A stretch of 35,961 nucleotides of DNA from positions 1-35,961 of the forward strand of contig NZ_VCKY01000104.1 in NCBI RefSeq assembly GCF_005889735.1, in the 5' to 3' direction. Position numbers and translations under genes: made by a program. Position 1 is the first letter of the stretch. Each line of letters begins with the position of its first letter. This DNA is from Nonomuraea turkmeniaca. Lineage in GTDB: Bacteria; Actinomycetota; Actinomycetes; Streptosporangiales; Streptosporangiaceae. Below the pieces are notes generated by a model. That model had not been told where the DNA came from, did not search any database, and worked only from the letters and a program-made list of their open reading frames with translations. Of the stretch, positions 15,317-21,910 are shown in pieces.

Positions 15317-15711
15317 TGACCTACCGGCCCGAGCCCGACCGGGACTCACAAGAGTGGTGGGAGCGGATCGCCACGCGGGAGTTCGCCGTGCAGCGGTGCG
15401 ACATGTGCGGCACGACGCGCTTCCCGGCCCGGGCCTTCTGCCCGGCGTGCCGGACCGAGGCCTGGCACTGGCAGGAGGTGGAACCCGAGGGCCGGGTGGA
15501 GAGCTGGATCGTCAACCACCAGCCGTTCATGCCCGGCGCGCGGGAGCCGTACGTGGTCGTGATGGTGCGGCTGGCGGCGGTGCCGGGATGCCTGGTGTAC
15601 GGGAACTGGCACGGCGAACGGCCCCCGGAGCCGGGCGAGCGGGTGCGGGCGTCCTACAACCGGATCGACGAGACCCTGACGCTGGTGAACTGGACGCCGG
15701 CCGGCGGATGA
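15316..15711 (+). CDS. DUF35 OB-fold zinc-ribbon protein, partner of the Ltp2-like aldolase
   Basis: The 131-residue protein begins with a helical WWERIATREFAVQRC segment, then a zinc ribbon with Cys28, Cys31, Cys42 and Cys45 (CDMCG, CPACR), then an OB-fold (VEPEGRVESWIVNHQPF, YVVVMVRLAAVPGCLVYG). DUF35 proteins, like the C-terminal part of ChsH2, bind thiolase-like Ltp proteins and position the acyl-CoA. The ATG at 15316 overlaps the TGA of the aldolase (TGATG) and has AGGAGG 5 bases before it, so the pair is made together. Confidence 0.88.
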   Translation: MTYRPEPDRDSQEWWERIATREFAVQRCDMCGTTRFPARAFCPACRTEAWHWQEVEPEGRVESWIVNHQPFMPGAREPYVVVMVRLAAVPGCLVYGNWHGERPPEPGERVRASYNRIDETLTLVNWTPAGG

Positions 15712-15784
15712 GAAGGAAGCCGGAAACGTGGATCGTTATCCACATCAGCGCAAATCCTCCCGCTAGTCGACCTTGGTCCGGAGA

Positions 15785-15803
15785 ATGGATTCGTACCCAC
15801 GAA
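15785..15803. repeat. TTCGT-N4-ACGAA dyad, copy 1
   Basis: ATGGATTCGTACCCACGAA shares 17 of 19 bases with the copy at 16493-16511. Both contain the inverted repeat TTCGT/ACGAA or a one-base variant. The spacing of about 700 bp and the GntR gene beside copy 2 suggest operator half-pairs or remnants of a repeat. Confidence 0.5.
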
Positions 15804-16047
15804 CCCCATCAGTCCCACCATGGCGAAGCTGCCCCCAGTTCGGGCTCCGAGGGTCGATGATGAGGCGTAGACGTCAACGCGGACAGCTTGATCTTGGCGG
15901 CGGACGTGAGTGGAACGGACTCGGTGACCGGCGTGGCCCCGTGGCCACGCGTGGCGATCCTGCCTGCCGTCCGTCCGTTCCTCCTCGCCGAGGCGCGGCC
16001 GCGCGGGCCGCCGGACGGGTGGATGATCCATTGGCTGGTCCCTCGGA

Positions 16048-16095
16048 GGAAAGCGCGCCCTGGCGGGCGTGGGGGACCCGCCAGGACGCGCTTCC
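16048..16095. terminator. Long GC-rich hairpin downstream of the aldolase operon
   Basis: The arm 16048-16067 (GGAAAGCGCGCCCTGGCGGG) pairs with 16077-16095 (CCCGCCAGGACGCGCTTCC) through 19 base pairs with one bulge and one G-T, with a 9-base loop. No T-run follows. A terminator is the simplest reading; the end of a lost mobile element is an alternative. Confidence 0.5.
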
Positions 16096-16140
16096 TGCCC
16101 CGTGAGCGGCGGCGCCAGGACTCCGGCGAGGGATGGAGTC

Positions 16141-16464
16141 CTAGGCCGTGTGATCGCACACGGAGTCGATGGGGGAGTGTGAAAGCTCCCGCTGCCGGTA
16201 ACGTGCGGCGATGCGTCGAGCTGCACCAACCGGGTCATCAATGGGGTGCGTGACGGGGGCGCCACCCTCCTCGTTCCAGACAAAGGATCCGTCATTGCAC
16301 CGCACGGTCAGCTCAGTCAACACCGATTGCACGGACTCGCCATGCCGATTGCTCTGGTAGGTGTGGGTGAACCCCTGGCGCGGCAACGCGTAACGCAGTA
16401 AACGTGTTGCTTCACCTGGGTCATGCCAGGGCAGGTACGGCGTACCCGTGCGGACCGGCAACAC
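16141..16464 (-). CDS. Hypothetical 107-residue protein divergent from the GntR regulator
   Basis: I do not recognise a family. The protein is soluble and without signal peptide: PYLPWHDPGEATRLLRYALPRQGFTHTYQ, then ELTVRCNDGSFVWNEEGG and a C-terminal helix DPVGAARRIAARYRQREL. The GTG at 16464 follows a purine-rich stretch (GAGGGGGTGAAGG). A hairpin CCGTGTG/CACACGG (16146-16163) overlaps its stop, and a further dyad lies just beyond, fitting a terminator. Divergence from the GntR gene suggests shared control. Confidence 0.6.
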   Translation of the reverse strand: MLPVRTGTPYLPWHDPGEATRLLRYALPRQGFTHTYQSNRHGESVQSVLTELTVRCNDGSFVWNEEGGAPVTHPIDDPVGAARRIAARYRQRELSHSPIDSVCDHTA

Positions 16465-16492
16465 TGGCCTTCACCCCCTCACCGGCCTTTAG

Positions 16493-16511
16493 ATGGATTT
16501 GTACCAACGAA
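16493..16511. promoter_or_regulatory. TTCGT-N4-ACGAA dyad, copy 2, in the GntR divergent region
   Basis: ATGGATTTGTACCAACGAA lies in the 137-bp gap between the hypothetical gene and the GntR gene, where an autoregulatory operator would be expected. It repeats copy 1 at 15785-15803 with 2 differences. Binding by this GntR is a guess. Confidence 0.45.
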
Positions 16512-16601
16512 TGGATGATGGGCCGCTGGAGGCGGTTCGGTCAAGGGGTTGTGGCCTGCTAGAACCAGATCGTCTAAATTGTTGGAACAAAAGGGGTGAA
16601 A

Positions 16602-17351
16602 GTGGCAAGGTCGGTGCTGTATCAGCAGGTGGCTGCGGAATTGCGTCGCGCCATCTACTCGGGTGTCCTCGGCCCCGGGGCACAGCTGCCGACCGAGGCG
16701 CAGCTCATGGAAGACCATGGGGTGAGCAGAAACACCGTACGGTTGGCCCTCGGAGAGCTCGTCAATGAAGGGCTCGTCACGCGCACGCCGCGGCGTGGAA
16801 CCGTGGTCAGAGACCGGCGGCCGTTGCTCATCTATCCCCAACGTGAGCTGGAGAAGCAACCCCGTGGGGAGCTGCGCGAGGCTTTCGCCTTCGCCGTGGC
16901 ACAGGAAGGCCGTGCGCCAAGCCAGTACATCGAGGTGCTGACCGTGTCTCCGGTCGAGGAGATCGCCAGCAGGCTGGAGTTGGCGGATGGGGAATTGGCG
17001 GTGGTGAGACGTCGTCTGCGTTTCGTGGACGGCCAGCCGTACAACACCAACGATTCCTACTACCCACGTGATCTGGTTGCCGATTCCGAGATCGCCAGGC
17101 CCGGAGACATCGCGCGAGGGGCGAACCGGGTGCTGGAGGAACTGGGTCATGCGCAGGTGCGCGTCGTCGACGACATCTGGGCCCGCATGCCCAACCAAGA
17201 GGAGGCCGAGCGCCTCCAACTCGAGCTCGGCACGCCAGTCATGGTGTATGTCCGAGTTGGTTTCGACGGGGCCGACATGCCAGTGCGTGTCGCGGTGTCG
17301 GTGCTGCCCGCCGACAAACATTTGATCAGATACGAGCTCGATCGCCGCTAG
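16602..17351 (+). CDS. GntR-family transcriptional regulator, HutC/UTRA type
   Basis: The N-terminal winged helix shows VLYQQVAAELRRAIYSGVLGPGAQLPTEAQLMEDHGVSRNTVRLALGELVNEGLVTRTPRRGTVV in outline (first 70 residues). The rest fits a UTRA ligand-binding domain: VSPVEEIASRLEL, a VVRRRLRFVDGQPYNTNDSYYPRDL block and a terminal VRVAVSVLPADKHLIRYEL. Such proteins usually repress a neighbouring transporter or catabolic gene until a small ligand binds. Here the neighbours are a small hypothetical gene and a GNAT acetyltransferase, with no transporter. GTG at 16602 has AAGGGG 5 bases ahead; GTG at 16596 is possible. Confidence 0.9.
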   Translation: MARSVLYQQVAAELRRAIYSGVLGPGAQLPTEAQLMEDHGVSRNTVRLALGELVNEGLVTRTPRRGTVVRDRRPLLIYPQRELEKQPRGELREAFAFAVAQEGRAPSQYIEVLTVSPVEEIASRLELADGELAVVRRRLRFVDGQPYNTNDSYYPRDLVADSEIARPGDIARGANRVLEELGHAQVRVVDDIWARMPNQEEAERLQLELGTPVMVYVRVGFDGADMPVRVAVSVLPADKHLIRYELDRR

Positions 17352-17415
17352 AGGGCTCGGATGAAGGGGTGATCCCGCCGGCCGGGTGCAGCGAGAAATA
17401 GCCGCCTCGCTGGCC

Positions 17416-17440
17416 TGAGGGAGTCGTGCATACTCCCTCA
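17416..17440. terminator. Perfect 9-bp inverted repeat after the GntR gene
   Basis: TGAGGGAGT (17416-17424) and ACTCCCTCA (17432-17440) form a perfect stem with a 7-base loop, 65 bp beyond the GntR stop and 112 bp before the GNAT start. It may end the GntR transcript or act as an operator for the GNAT promoter; a -10-like TATATA lies at 17457-17462. Confidence 0.5.
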
Positions 17441-17485
17441 AATCGCCATTTATCCGTATATATCGGGTTGAGGCCCCATTTCGCC

Positions 17486-17540
17486 CCTATGCGACGTTGC
17501 GTCATTACGCTGTGCGCTCGCATAGGAACCCAACGCAACG
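17486..17540 (+). promoter_or_regulatory. Interleaved inverted repeats in the GNAT 5' leader (candidate RNA switch)
   Basis: CCTATGCGA (17486-17494) pairs perfectly with TCGCATAGG (17518-17526). CGTTGCGT (17495-17502), which follows directly, pairs perfectly with ACGCAACG (17533-17540), which abuts the GGGAG ribosome site. A small GCGT/ACGC hairpin (17499-17510) competes with the second helix. The helices interleave, so they form either a pseudoknot or alternative folds. This layout suits ligand- or protein-dependent control of GNAT translation. No known riboswitch class is recognised. Confidence 0.5.
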
Positions 17541-17551
17541 GGAGTTGTCTT

Positions 17552-18154
17552 ATGCACACAAACACCCTGCTTCATCCGCTCGCGCTCCGGCGGGCGGAAC
17601 CTGAGGACCTGCCCGGCGTACTCACGCTGCTCGCGGACACCGCCGAGTGGCTCTACACGCAAGGGGTGCGGCAGTGGCCCCGCAACGGGTTCGGCCCCGA
17701 GCGGATCGAGCCGCTCATTGAGGAGCGGGTGCTGTTCCTACTCGACGACGAGCTTCGCTACCTGGACCCCGACGAGTCGGCGCCGCCGGTGGCCACCATG
17801 GCCCTCGACGACCACGCCGACCCGGAATTCTGGACCGCCGGCGACGACCCGGGGGCCGCCCTCTACATCCACAAACTGGCCGTGGCCCGGCCCTGGTCGG
17901 GCAGCGGCCTCGGCGACGCCCTCCTGGACTGGGCCAGCGCCTCGGCCTTCGCGGCCGGCTTGCCCTGGCTCCGGTTGGACTGCGCCAAGGCGAACCCCCG
18001 CCTGCAGTCGTACTACCGCAGCCGTGGCTTCCACCACGTCCGCACCGTGGACCTGCCCCACCGCTCCTCCGGCGCCCTCTACCAGCGCGTCTCGGAGGAT
18101 CTGTCCACCACGGCCTTCCGTGACCTGACCATCGCGGAACTGATCACCGCCTGA
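17552..18154 (+). CDS. GNAT family N-acetyltransferase
   Basis: The 200-residue protein starts with LALRRAEPEDLPGVLTLLADTAEWL, typical of GNAT strand 1 and helix 1. It has the acetyl-CoA motif A, YIHKLAVARPWSGSGLGDALLDWA, followed by LRLDCAKANPRLQSYYRSRGF, the motif B/C region with the usual Asn and Tyr. It probably acetylates a small amine or a protein N-terminus; the substrate is unknown. The ATG at 17552 has GGGAG 7-8 bases ahead. Its leader carries the unusual structure at 17486-17540 and a very strong hairpin follows the stop. Confidence 0.9.
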   Translation: MHTNTLLHPLALRRAEPEDLPGVLTLLADTAEWLYTQGVRQWPRNGFGPERIEPLIEERVLFLLDDELRYLDPDESAPPVATMALDDHADPEFWTAGDDPGAALYIHKLAVARPWSGSGLGDALLDWASASAFAAGLPWLRLDCAKANPRLQSYYRSRGFHHVRTVDLPHRSSGALYQRVSEDLSTTAFRDLTIAELITA

Positions 18155-18166
18155 CACCCCGCCGAT

Positions 18167-18198
18167 GGGCCCGGCCTCCGGAACCGGAGACCGGGCCC
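18167..18198 (+). terminator. GNAT terminator hairpin
   Basis: GGGCCCGG-C-CTCCGG (18167-18181) and CCGGAG-A-CCGGGCCC (18184-18198) form a nearly perfect 14-bp stem with a single C/A mismatch and a 2-base loop, 13 bp after the GNAT stop. The T-run is absent. Confidence 0.75.
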
Positions 18199-18552
18199 AC
18201 CTCTCCACTCGCCTCTCCGAACGCCTCTCGGCCGGGCTGGACGCGAGCCGCGGGCGGCCGTTGTGGCAGTCCTGCGGCCGTCTCCAGCTCCAGTGGCGCC
18301 GTCGGGCCCGGCGGCCCCGCGTCAACCCGTCACGGGCCGTTGTGGCGGCCTCTGCAGCCGTCTGGGGCCCCGCCCGCAGGACTCCGCCGGCGTCGCTGCG
18401 GGAGCCCGTTCGGCGGCCGTGCGGCGCCTGCGACCGTCTGCCGTGCCCCAAAGGATCTTCCGGCCCCACAGGACCTTCCTCCCCAAGGACCTCAGCCTGT
18501 TCCTCCAAGGAGCGCCGGTGAACCGATGACTTTTCTCTGCCGGCCCGGTCAA

Positions 18553-18576
18553 ACAGGCGAACAGGCGAACAGGCGA
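18553..18576 (+). repeat. Three tandem 8-bp repeats
   Basis: ACAGGCGA is repeated three times directly ahead of the ribosome site of the LLM gene at 18593. The repeat may alter leader length through slippage. Confidence 0.8.
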
Positions 18577-18592
18577 ACAGAGAGGAGCACGA

Positions 18593-19453
18593 ATGGATCT
18601 CGGAATCGGCCTCCCCACGTCGGGACGGCACGCGGACCCGGAGACGATCGTCAGGGTGGCACAGGCGGCCGAGCGGGCAGGGCTGGGGGCGGTGTGGGCG
18701 TTCGAGCGGCTGCTGCGCCCGGCCGAGGCGGTGTTCGCCGGCACCGACCAGGCCATGCCGCTTCCCGACAACAACGCCGTCGTCTACGACCCGTTGGAGA
18801 CTCTGGCCTACGTCGCGGCCAAGACCAGCACGATCCGGCTCGGCACGAGCGTCGTGGACGCGCTGTTCCACAGTCCGGTCGTGCTGGCCAAGCGGCTGGC
18901 GACGCTCGACCGGCTCAGTGGCGGGCGCGCCATGATCGGCCTGGGGCAGGGGTGGATGCAGCAGGAGTTCGACGCGACCCGCATTCCCGCGCGGCGCCGC
19001 GGCGCGGGGTTCGAGGAGCACGTCGCGGCCATGCGTGCCTGCTGGGGCCCCGACCCGGTGCGCTTCGACGGCCGCTTCTACACCATCCCGGAGTCGGAGA
19101 TCGGCCCGAAGCCCACCCGGCTCACGCTGCTCGCCGGCGCGGCGGCTCCGGCGGCGATCGAGCGGGCGGCCCGGTCAGGGATGGGGCTCACCGTGGTCGT
19201 GTTCGCCTGGGACCAGCTCAGGCAGGCCGTCGAGCTGTACGGCGAGGGGCCGGGCCCGCTGGTGGCACAGGTCAACGGGGCGATCACAGACCGGCCGCTG
19301 GACGAGCGGATGCCGTTGACCGGCTCGGTGGAGCAGGTCGCCGAGGATCTGGCCGAGGTGCGGGCGATGGGCGTGGACCACGTGTTCTGGCACACGTTCG
19401 AGGGAGACGCCGACGAGACGGTGGAGCGCGTCGGGCGGCTCAATACCCAGTGA
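18593..19453 (+). CDS. LLM-class F420-dependent oxidoreductase
   Basis: The 286-residue protein has a luciferase-like TIM barrel: MDLGIGLPTSGRHADPETIV, an AERAGLGAVWAFERLL helix, IRLGTSVVDALFHSPVVLAKRLATLDRLSGGRAMIGLGQGW (the usual family core) and a C-terminal GSVEQVAEDLAEVRAMGVDHVFW. The pattern is that of F420-binding actinobacterial family members. Substrate unknown. The ATG follows AGAGGAGCACGA. The gene stands alone upstream of a decayed reductase gene. Confidence 0.88.
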   Translation: MDLGIGLPTSGRHADPETIVRVAQAAERAGLGAVWAFERLLRPAEAVFAGTDQAMPLPDNNAVVYDPLETLAYVAAKTSTIRLGTSVVDALFHSPVVLAKRLATLDRLSGGRAMIGLGQGWMQQEFDATRIPARRRGAGFEEHVAAMRACWGPDPVRFDGRFYTIPESEIGPKPTRLTLLAGAAAPAAIERAARSGMGLTVVVFAWDQLRQAVELYGEGPGPLVAQVNGAITDRPLDERMPLTGSVEQVAEDLAEVRAMGVDHVFWHTFEGDADETVERVGRLNTQ

Positions 19454-19493
19454 CCATGGCAACCACCGGCATGACCTGGCAAGGAGACCCACG

Positions 19494-19879
19494 ATGGGCA
19501 AGCTGATCTACTCGATGATCACGTCACTCGACGGTCATGTGAGCGATCCGGACGGCGACTTCGGCTGGGGCGGTCCCGAAGCGGAGTCACATCAGTTCAG
19601 GTGAACGGACCCGGATCGAGCCGACGTTCGACCCGGAGGCGGTGCGGAAGCTGAAGGCCGAGGCCGGCCGCGACATCGCCGTCGCCGGGCCGCATCTGCG
19701 TCGCAGGCCATCAGGGCCGGGCTGGTCGACGAATACCAGCTCTTCGTCGGACCGGCGATCGTCGGTGGTGGCAACCGGTTCTTTCCTGACGATGTCCGCG
19801 TCAATCTGGAACTGCTGGACGAGCGGCGGTTCGGTAACGGCGTGGTTATCTGCGTTACGGCGTCAAGGACAGTGCGTGA
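19494..19879 (+). pseudogene. Decayed RibD C-terminal / dihydrofolate reductase-like gene
   Basis: The start is good: an AAGGAG site and MGKLIYSMITSLDGHVSDPDG, the typical N-terminus of the family. After HQF a stop follows and about 55-60 usual residues are missing. The sequence resumes as RTRIEPTFDPEAVRKLKAEAG, then shifts frame at the GPHL region to AIRAGLVDEYQLFVGPAIVGGGNRFFP, and shifts again near the end before RYGVKDSA and TGA at 19877-19879. One internal deletion and at least two frameshifts make it nonfunctional. Other frames show no alternative gene. Confidence 0.88.
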
Positions 19880-20020
19880 TGGTGTAGGGGAGCCCACGAC
19901 CCGGCCCGGTCCCAGGCCGGGTCCCGCCTGGTGTCCAGGTTGAGCGTCTTGGCTGCCTGCCGGTCGGCTGCGGTTTCCCACGCCCGGGCCGTGCTTCCGC
20001 CCAGGTCGCAGGGCACTTGC

Positions 20021-20049
20021 TGACACAACCGTATAGATCACCATATAGC
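20021..20049 (+). promoter_or_regulatory. Candidate promoter of cutC, probably leaderless
   Basis: TGACAC (20021-20026) and TATAGC (20044-20049) are 17 bp apart, a normal sigma-70-type layout. The -10 box is 9 bp from the ATG at 20059 and no ribosome site lies between, so the transcript would start at or next to the start codon. Confidence 0.5.
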
Positions 20050-20058
20050 CTCTCCTGC

Positions 20059-20739
20059 ATGACCGGATCCCTGCTCGAGGTGATCGCGCTCAACGTGCGC
20101 GACGCCGTGGCCGCTGAACAGGGCGGAGCCGACCGGCTTGAAGTCGTCGCCGACATGGCGGCCGACGGGCTGACCCCCTCCCCAGAGACTGTTGCCGCGA
20201 TCGCCGCGGAATGCCCGCTACCCCAGATGGTGATGCTCCGCTGCGACGCCAACTTCGCCGCCGACCCTGACGTCCTGGCGCGGCTGGGGCGCGACGCCAA
20301 GGCGCTGGCACAGGCGGGGGCGGCCGGATTCGTGTTCGGGTTCCTCGACGGCGCCGGAGCCGTCGATCTCGCGGCCACCGAAGCTCTGATCCACGCGGTG
20401 TCCCCCCTGCCATGGACCTTCCACCGCGCCGTCGACCACGCGGCCGACATCCAGGCGTCCTGGCGCGCCGTCCGCCTGCTGCCCAACCTGGCCACCGTGC
20501 TCACGTCCGGGTCCCCCACCGGCGTCGGTGAGGGCCTGGCGGTGTTAAAAGCCCGGGCCGAGGCGGGTGACGGTTCCATCATCCTGGCCGGCGGCGGTCT
20601 GCGACCGGCGCACGTGCCCGTGCTGCTCGACTACGGCATCCGGGCCTTCCACGTGGGATCCGCGGTCCGGGCCAGTTGGTCGGACCCGGTCGAGTGGCGC
20701 CTGGTACGCCAATGGCGGGCCCTGGTCGAACGCGACTGA
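20059..20739 (+). CDS. cutC: CutC family protein
   Basis: The 226-residue protein has the CutC TIM-barrel signature: LLEVIALNVRDAVAAEQGGADRLEVVADMAADGLTPS in its first 45 residues, PWTFHRAVDHAAD in the middle and ILAGGGLRPAHVPVLL then AFHVGSAVR near the end. CutC was linked to copper homeostasis in E. coli, but its enzymatic role is unclear. The ATG at 20059 starts the conserved region and fits a leaderless transcript. It ends 1 bp from the convergent DUF6986 gene. Confidence 0.9.
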   Translation: MTGSLLEVIALNVRDAVAAEQGGADRLEVVADMAADGLTPSPETVAAIAAECPLPQMVMLRCDANFAADPDVLARLGRDAKALAQAGAAGFVFGFLDGAGAVDLAATEALIHAVSPLPWTFHRAVDHAADIQASWRAVRLLPNLATVLTSGSPTGVGEGLAVLKARAEAGDGSIILAGGGLRPAHVPVLLDYGIRAFHVGSAVRASWSDPVEWRLVRQWRALVERD

Positions 20740-20740
20740 C

Positions 20741-21910
20741 CTACCGCCCCAAGGCGGCGTCGGCCCGGCGGAGTGCGGCGGCCAGGGTGCGGATCGTGGC
20801 AGGCTCGTCCATGAGGCCGCCTCCCGCGTCCCGCTGCTCCTCCCACGCGCTCACCCGCTCCTGATAGGCGTCGTAGTGGGCCAGGTGGAAGGCGTAGACG
20901 GTGGCGAAGCGGCTCACCAGGTGCGACGGGTGCATGTCCCAGCCCTGGTAGAAGCCGTGCCGCAGCGAGTGACGTACCAGCTCGGCGTGGCGCCGCCACA
21001 ACACGTGCACGTCGGCCGCGCGGTCGGAAGCGGGCGAGGTGGCGAGCGAGCCGTCCGAGAGCTCCACGCCTGTGCCCGCGAACGCCGTCTGCATGACGTG
21101 CCGGGCGTGGTCGCAGACCGGATGGTCGAGCCGCTGCTCGTGCGGCGGCAGCCCCAGCGCGGCCGTGTAGTCGAACACGCCGAAGTGCGCCGCCGCCAGC
21201 CGCCCGCCCAGGGCCTCGGCCAGTTCGGCACGCAGGAAGGGCAGCGTCTGCGGCGCCTCCACCTGCATCTCGAACCGCAGCCGGACGCCCAGACCGGCCT
21301 CCAGCCGCGCCAGCACGCCCGCGAACTGCCCGAGATACTCCTCCATCAGCACCTTCGGGAAGGTCACCGTGAACCCGGCCGGCAGTTCGCCGGCCCGCTC
21401 GACCACACCCGTGACGAACCCACGCAGTGTCCGCACCGACCGTCCGGGATCCCCGTCCGCGAACGACTTCACCCGCGGCCCCCACCGCCGCGGCAACGCC
21501 CCGGCGGCGTGCAGCGCGGTCACCGCCTCGACGGCCTGCTCCACATGCCCGTCCTCGACCTCGTCGGGCCGCACGCCGTAGCCGTCCTCGAAGTCGACGC
21601 GCAGGTCCTCGATCGGCTCGTGCGCGAGCTTACGCAGGACCCGCTCGTGTACGGCCGCGGCCAGCCGCCCCGGCACCGCGAAGATCTCCGCCAGCTCTTC
21701 AGGGCCGCCCAGATGCGCCTTGACCAGGGACAACGCGTGATCGCGCCACTCGGACACCGAGCCGGAGGAGAACCGGTCGGCAGGCACGTAGACGGTATGG
21801 ACCGGCTGCCACCCCGGCTCGGGCATCGGAAACCGAGCCTGCTGGGCCCGGTAGACCTCCGTGAACCCGGGTGGCACGGCGCCGGCGGCGTCGTCAGACA
21901 CGGCACGCAC
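20741..21910 (-). CDS. DUF6986 protein, HpcH/HpaI aldolase / citrate lyase-like
   Basis: The 389-residue protein looks like a CitE/HpcH-type TIM barrel: DLRVDFEDGYGVRPDEVED (acidic metal site), GFTVTFPKVLMEEYLGQF, LRFEMQVEAPQTLPF, HFGVFDYTAALGL and a C-terminal HGFYQGWDMHPSHLVSRFATVYAF. These are the metal and CoA/oxo-acid binding elements of the superfamily; the reaction is unknown. GTG at 21910 has GGAGG 9 bases ahead and overlaps the fprA end by 17 bp, so the two are co-transcribed. Confidence 0.82.
   Translation of the reverse strand: MRAVSDDAAGAVPPGFTEVYRAQQARFPMPEPGWQPVHTVYVPADRFSSGSVSEWRDHALSLVKAHLGGPEELAEIFAVPGRLAAAVHERVLRKLAHEPIEDLRVDFEDGYGVRPDEVEDGHVEQAVEAVTALHAAGALPRRWGPRVKSFADGDPGRSVRTLRGFVTGVVERAGELPAGFTVTFPKVLMEEYLGQFAGVLARLEAGLGVRLRFEMQVEAPQTLPFLRAELAEALGGRLAAAHFGVFDYTAALGLPPHEQRLDHPVCDHARHVMQTAFAGTGVELSDGSLATSPASDRAADVHVLWRRHAELVRHSLRHGFYQGWDMHPSHLVSRFATVYAFHLAHYDAYQERVSAWEEQRDAGGGLMDEPATIRTLAAALRRADAALGR

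Larger units (their letters stand above)
15712..16140. other. 429-bp gene-free stretch with several dyads
   Basis: No reading frame here has credible protein character. It holds a small hairpin GTGGAT-CGTT-ATCCAC (15728-15743) just after the DUF35 gene, one copy of a TTCGT-N4-ACGAA dyad (15785-15803), a long hairpin (16048-16095) and an 8-bp dyad AGGACTCC/GGAGTCCT (16117-16142). It probably contains the end of the aldolase transcript and that of the convergent gene at 16141-16464. Confidence 0.6.
18155..18592. other. 438-bp gene-free stretch
   Basis: No credible coding sequence is seen. It contains the GNAT terminator (18167-18198), a GC-rich middle with low-complexity CGGCCG-type words, and near the right end three copies of the 8-bp unit ACAGGCGA (18553-18576) just before the ribosome site of the LLM gene (GAGAGGAGCACG). 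The promoter of the LLM gene is presumably here but no clear -10/-35 pair stands out. Confidence 0.6.

Noticed and set aside
15736..15744. A perfect TTATCCACA DnaA-box-like word
   Set aside because: It is a single copy forming half of the small GTGGAT/ATCCAC hairpin after the DUF35 gene, with no other boxes or AT-rich stretch; an origin is not supported.
15785..15810. A GGTACGAATCC-like T-loop on the minus strand suggesting a tRNA end
   Set aside because: No acceptor, D or anticodon stems can be drawn around it; the similarity comes from the TTCGT/ACGAA dyad.
15654..16295. A 213-codon minus-strand frame in the gap after the DUF35 gene
   Set aside because: It overlaps the DUF35 3' end antisense and the better-supported gene at 16141-16464 in another frame, and its translation is Arg/Pro-rich without motif.
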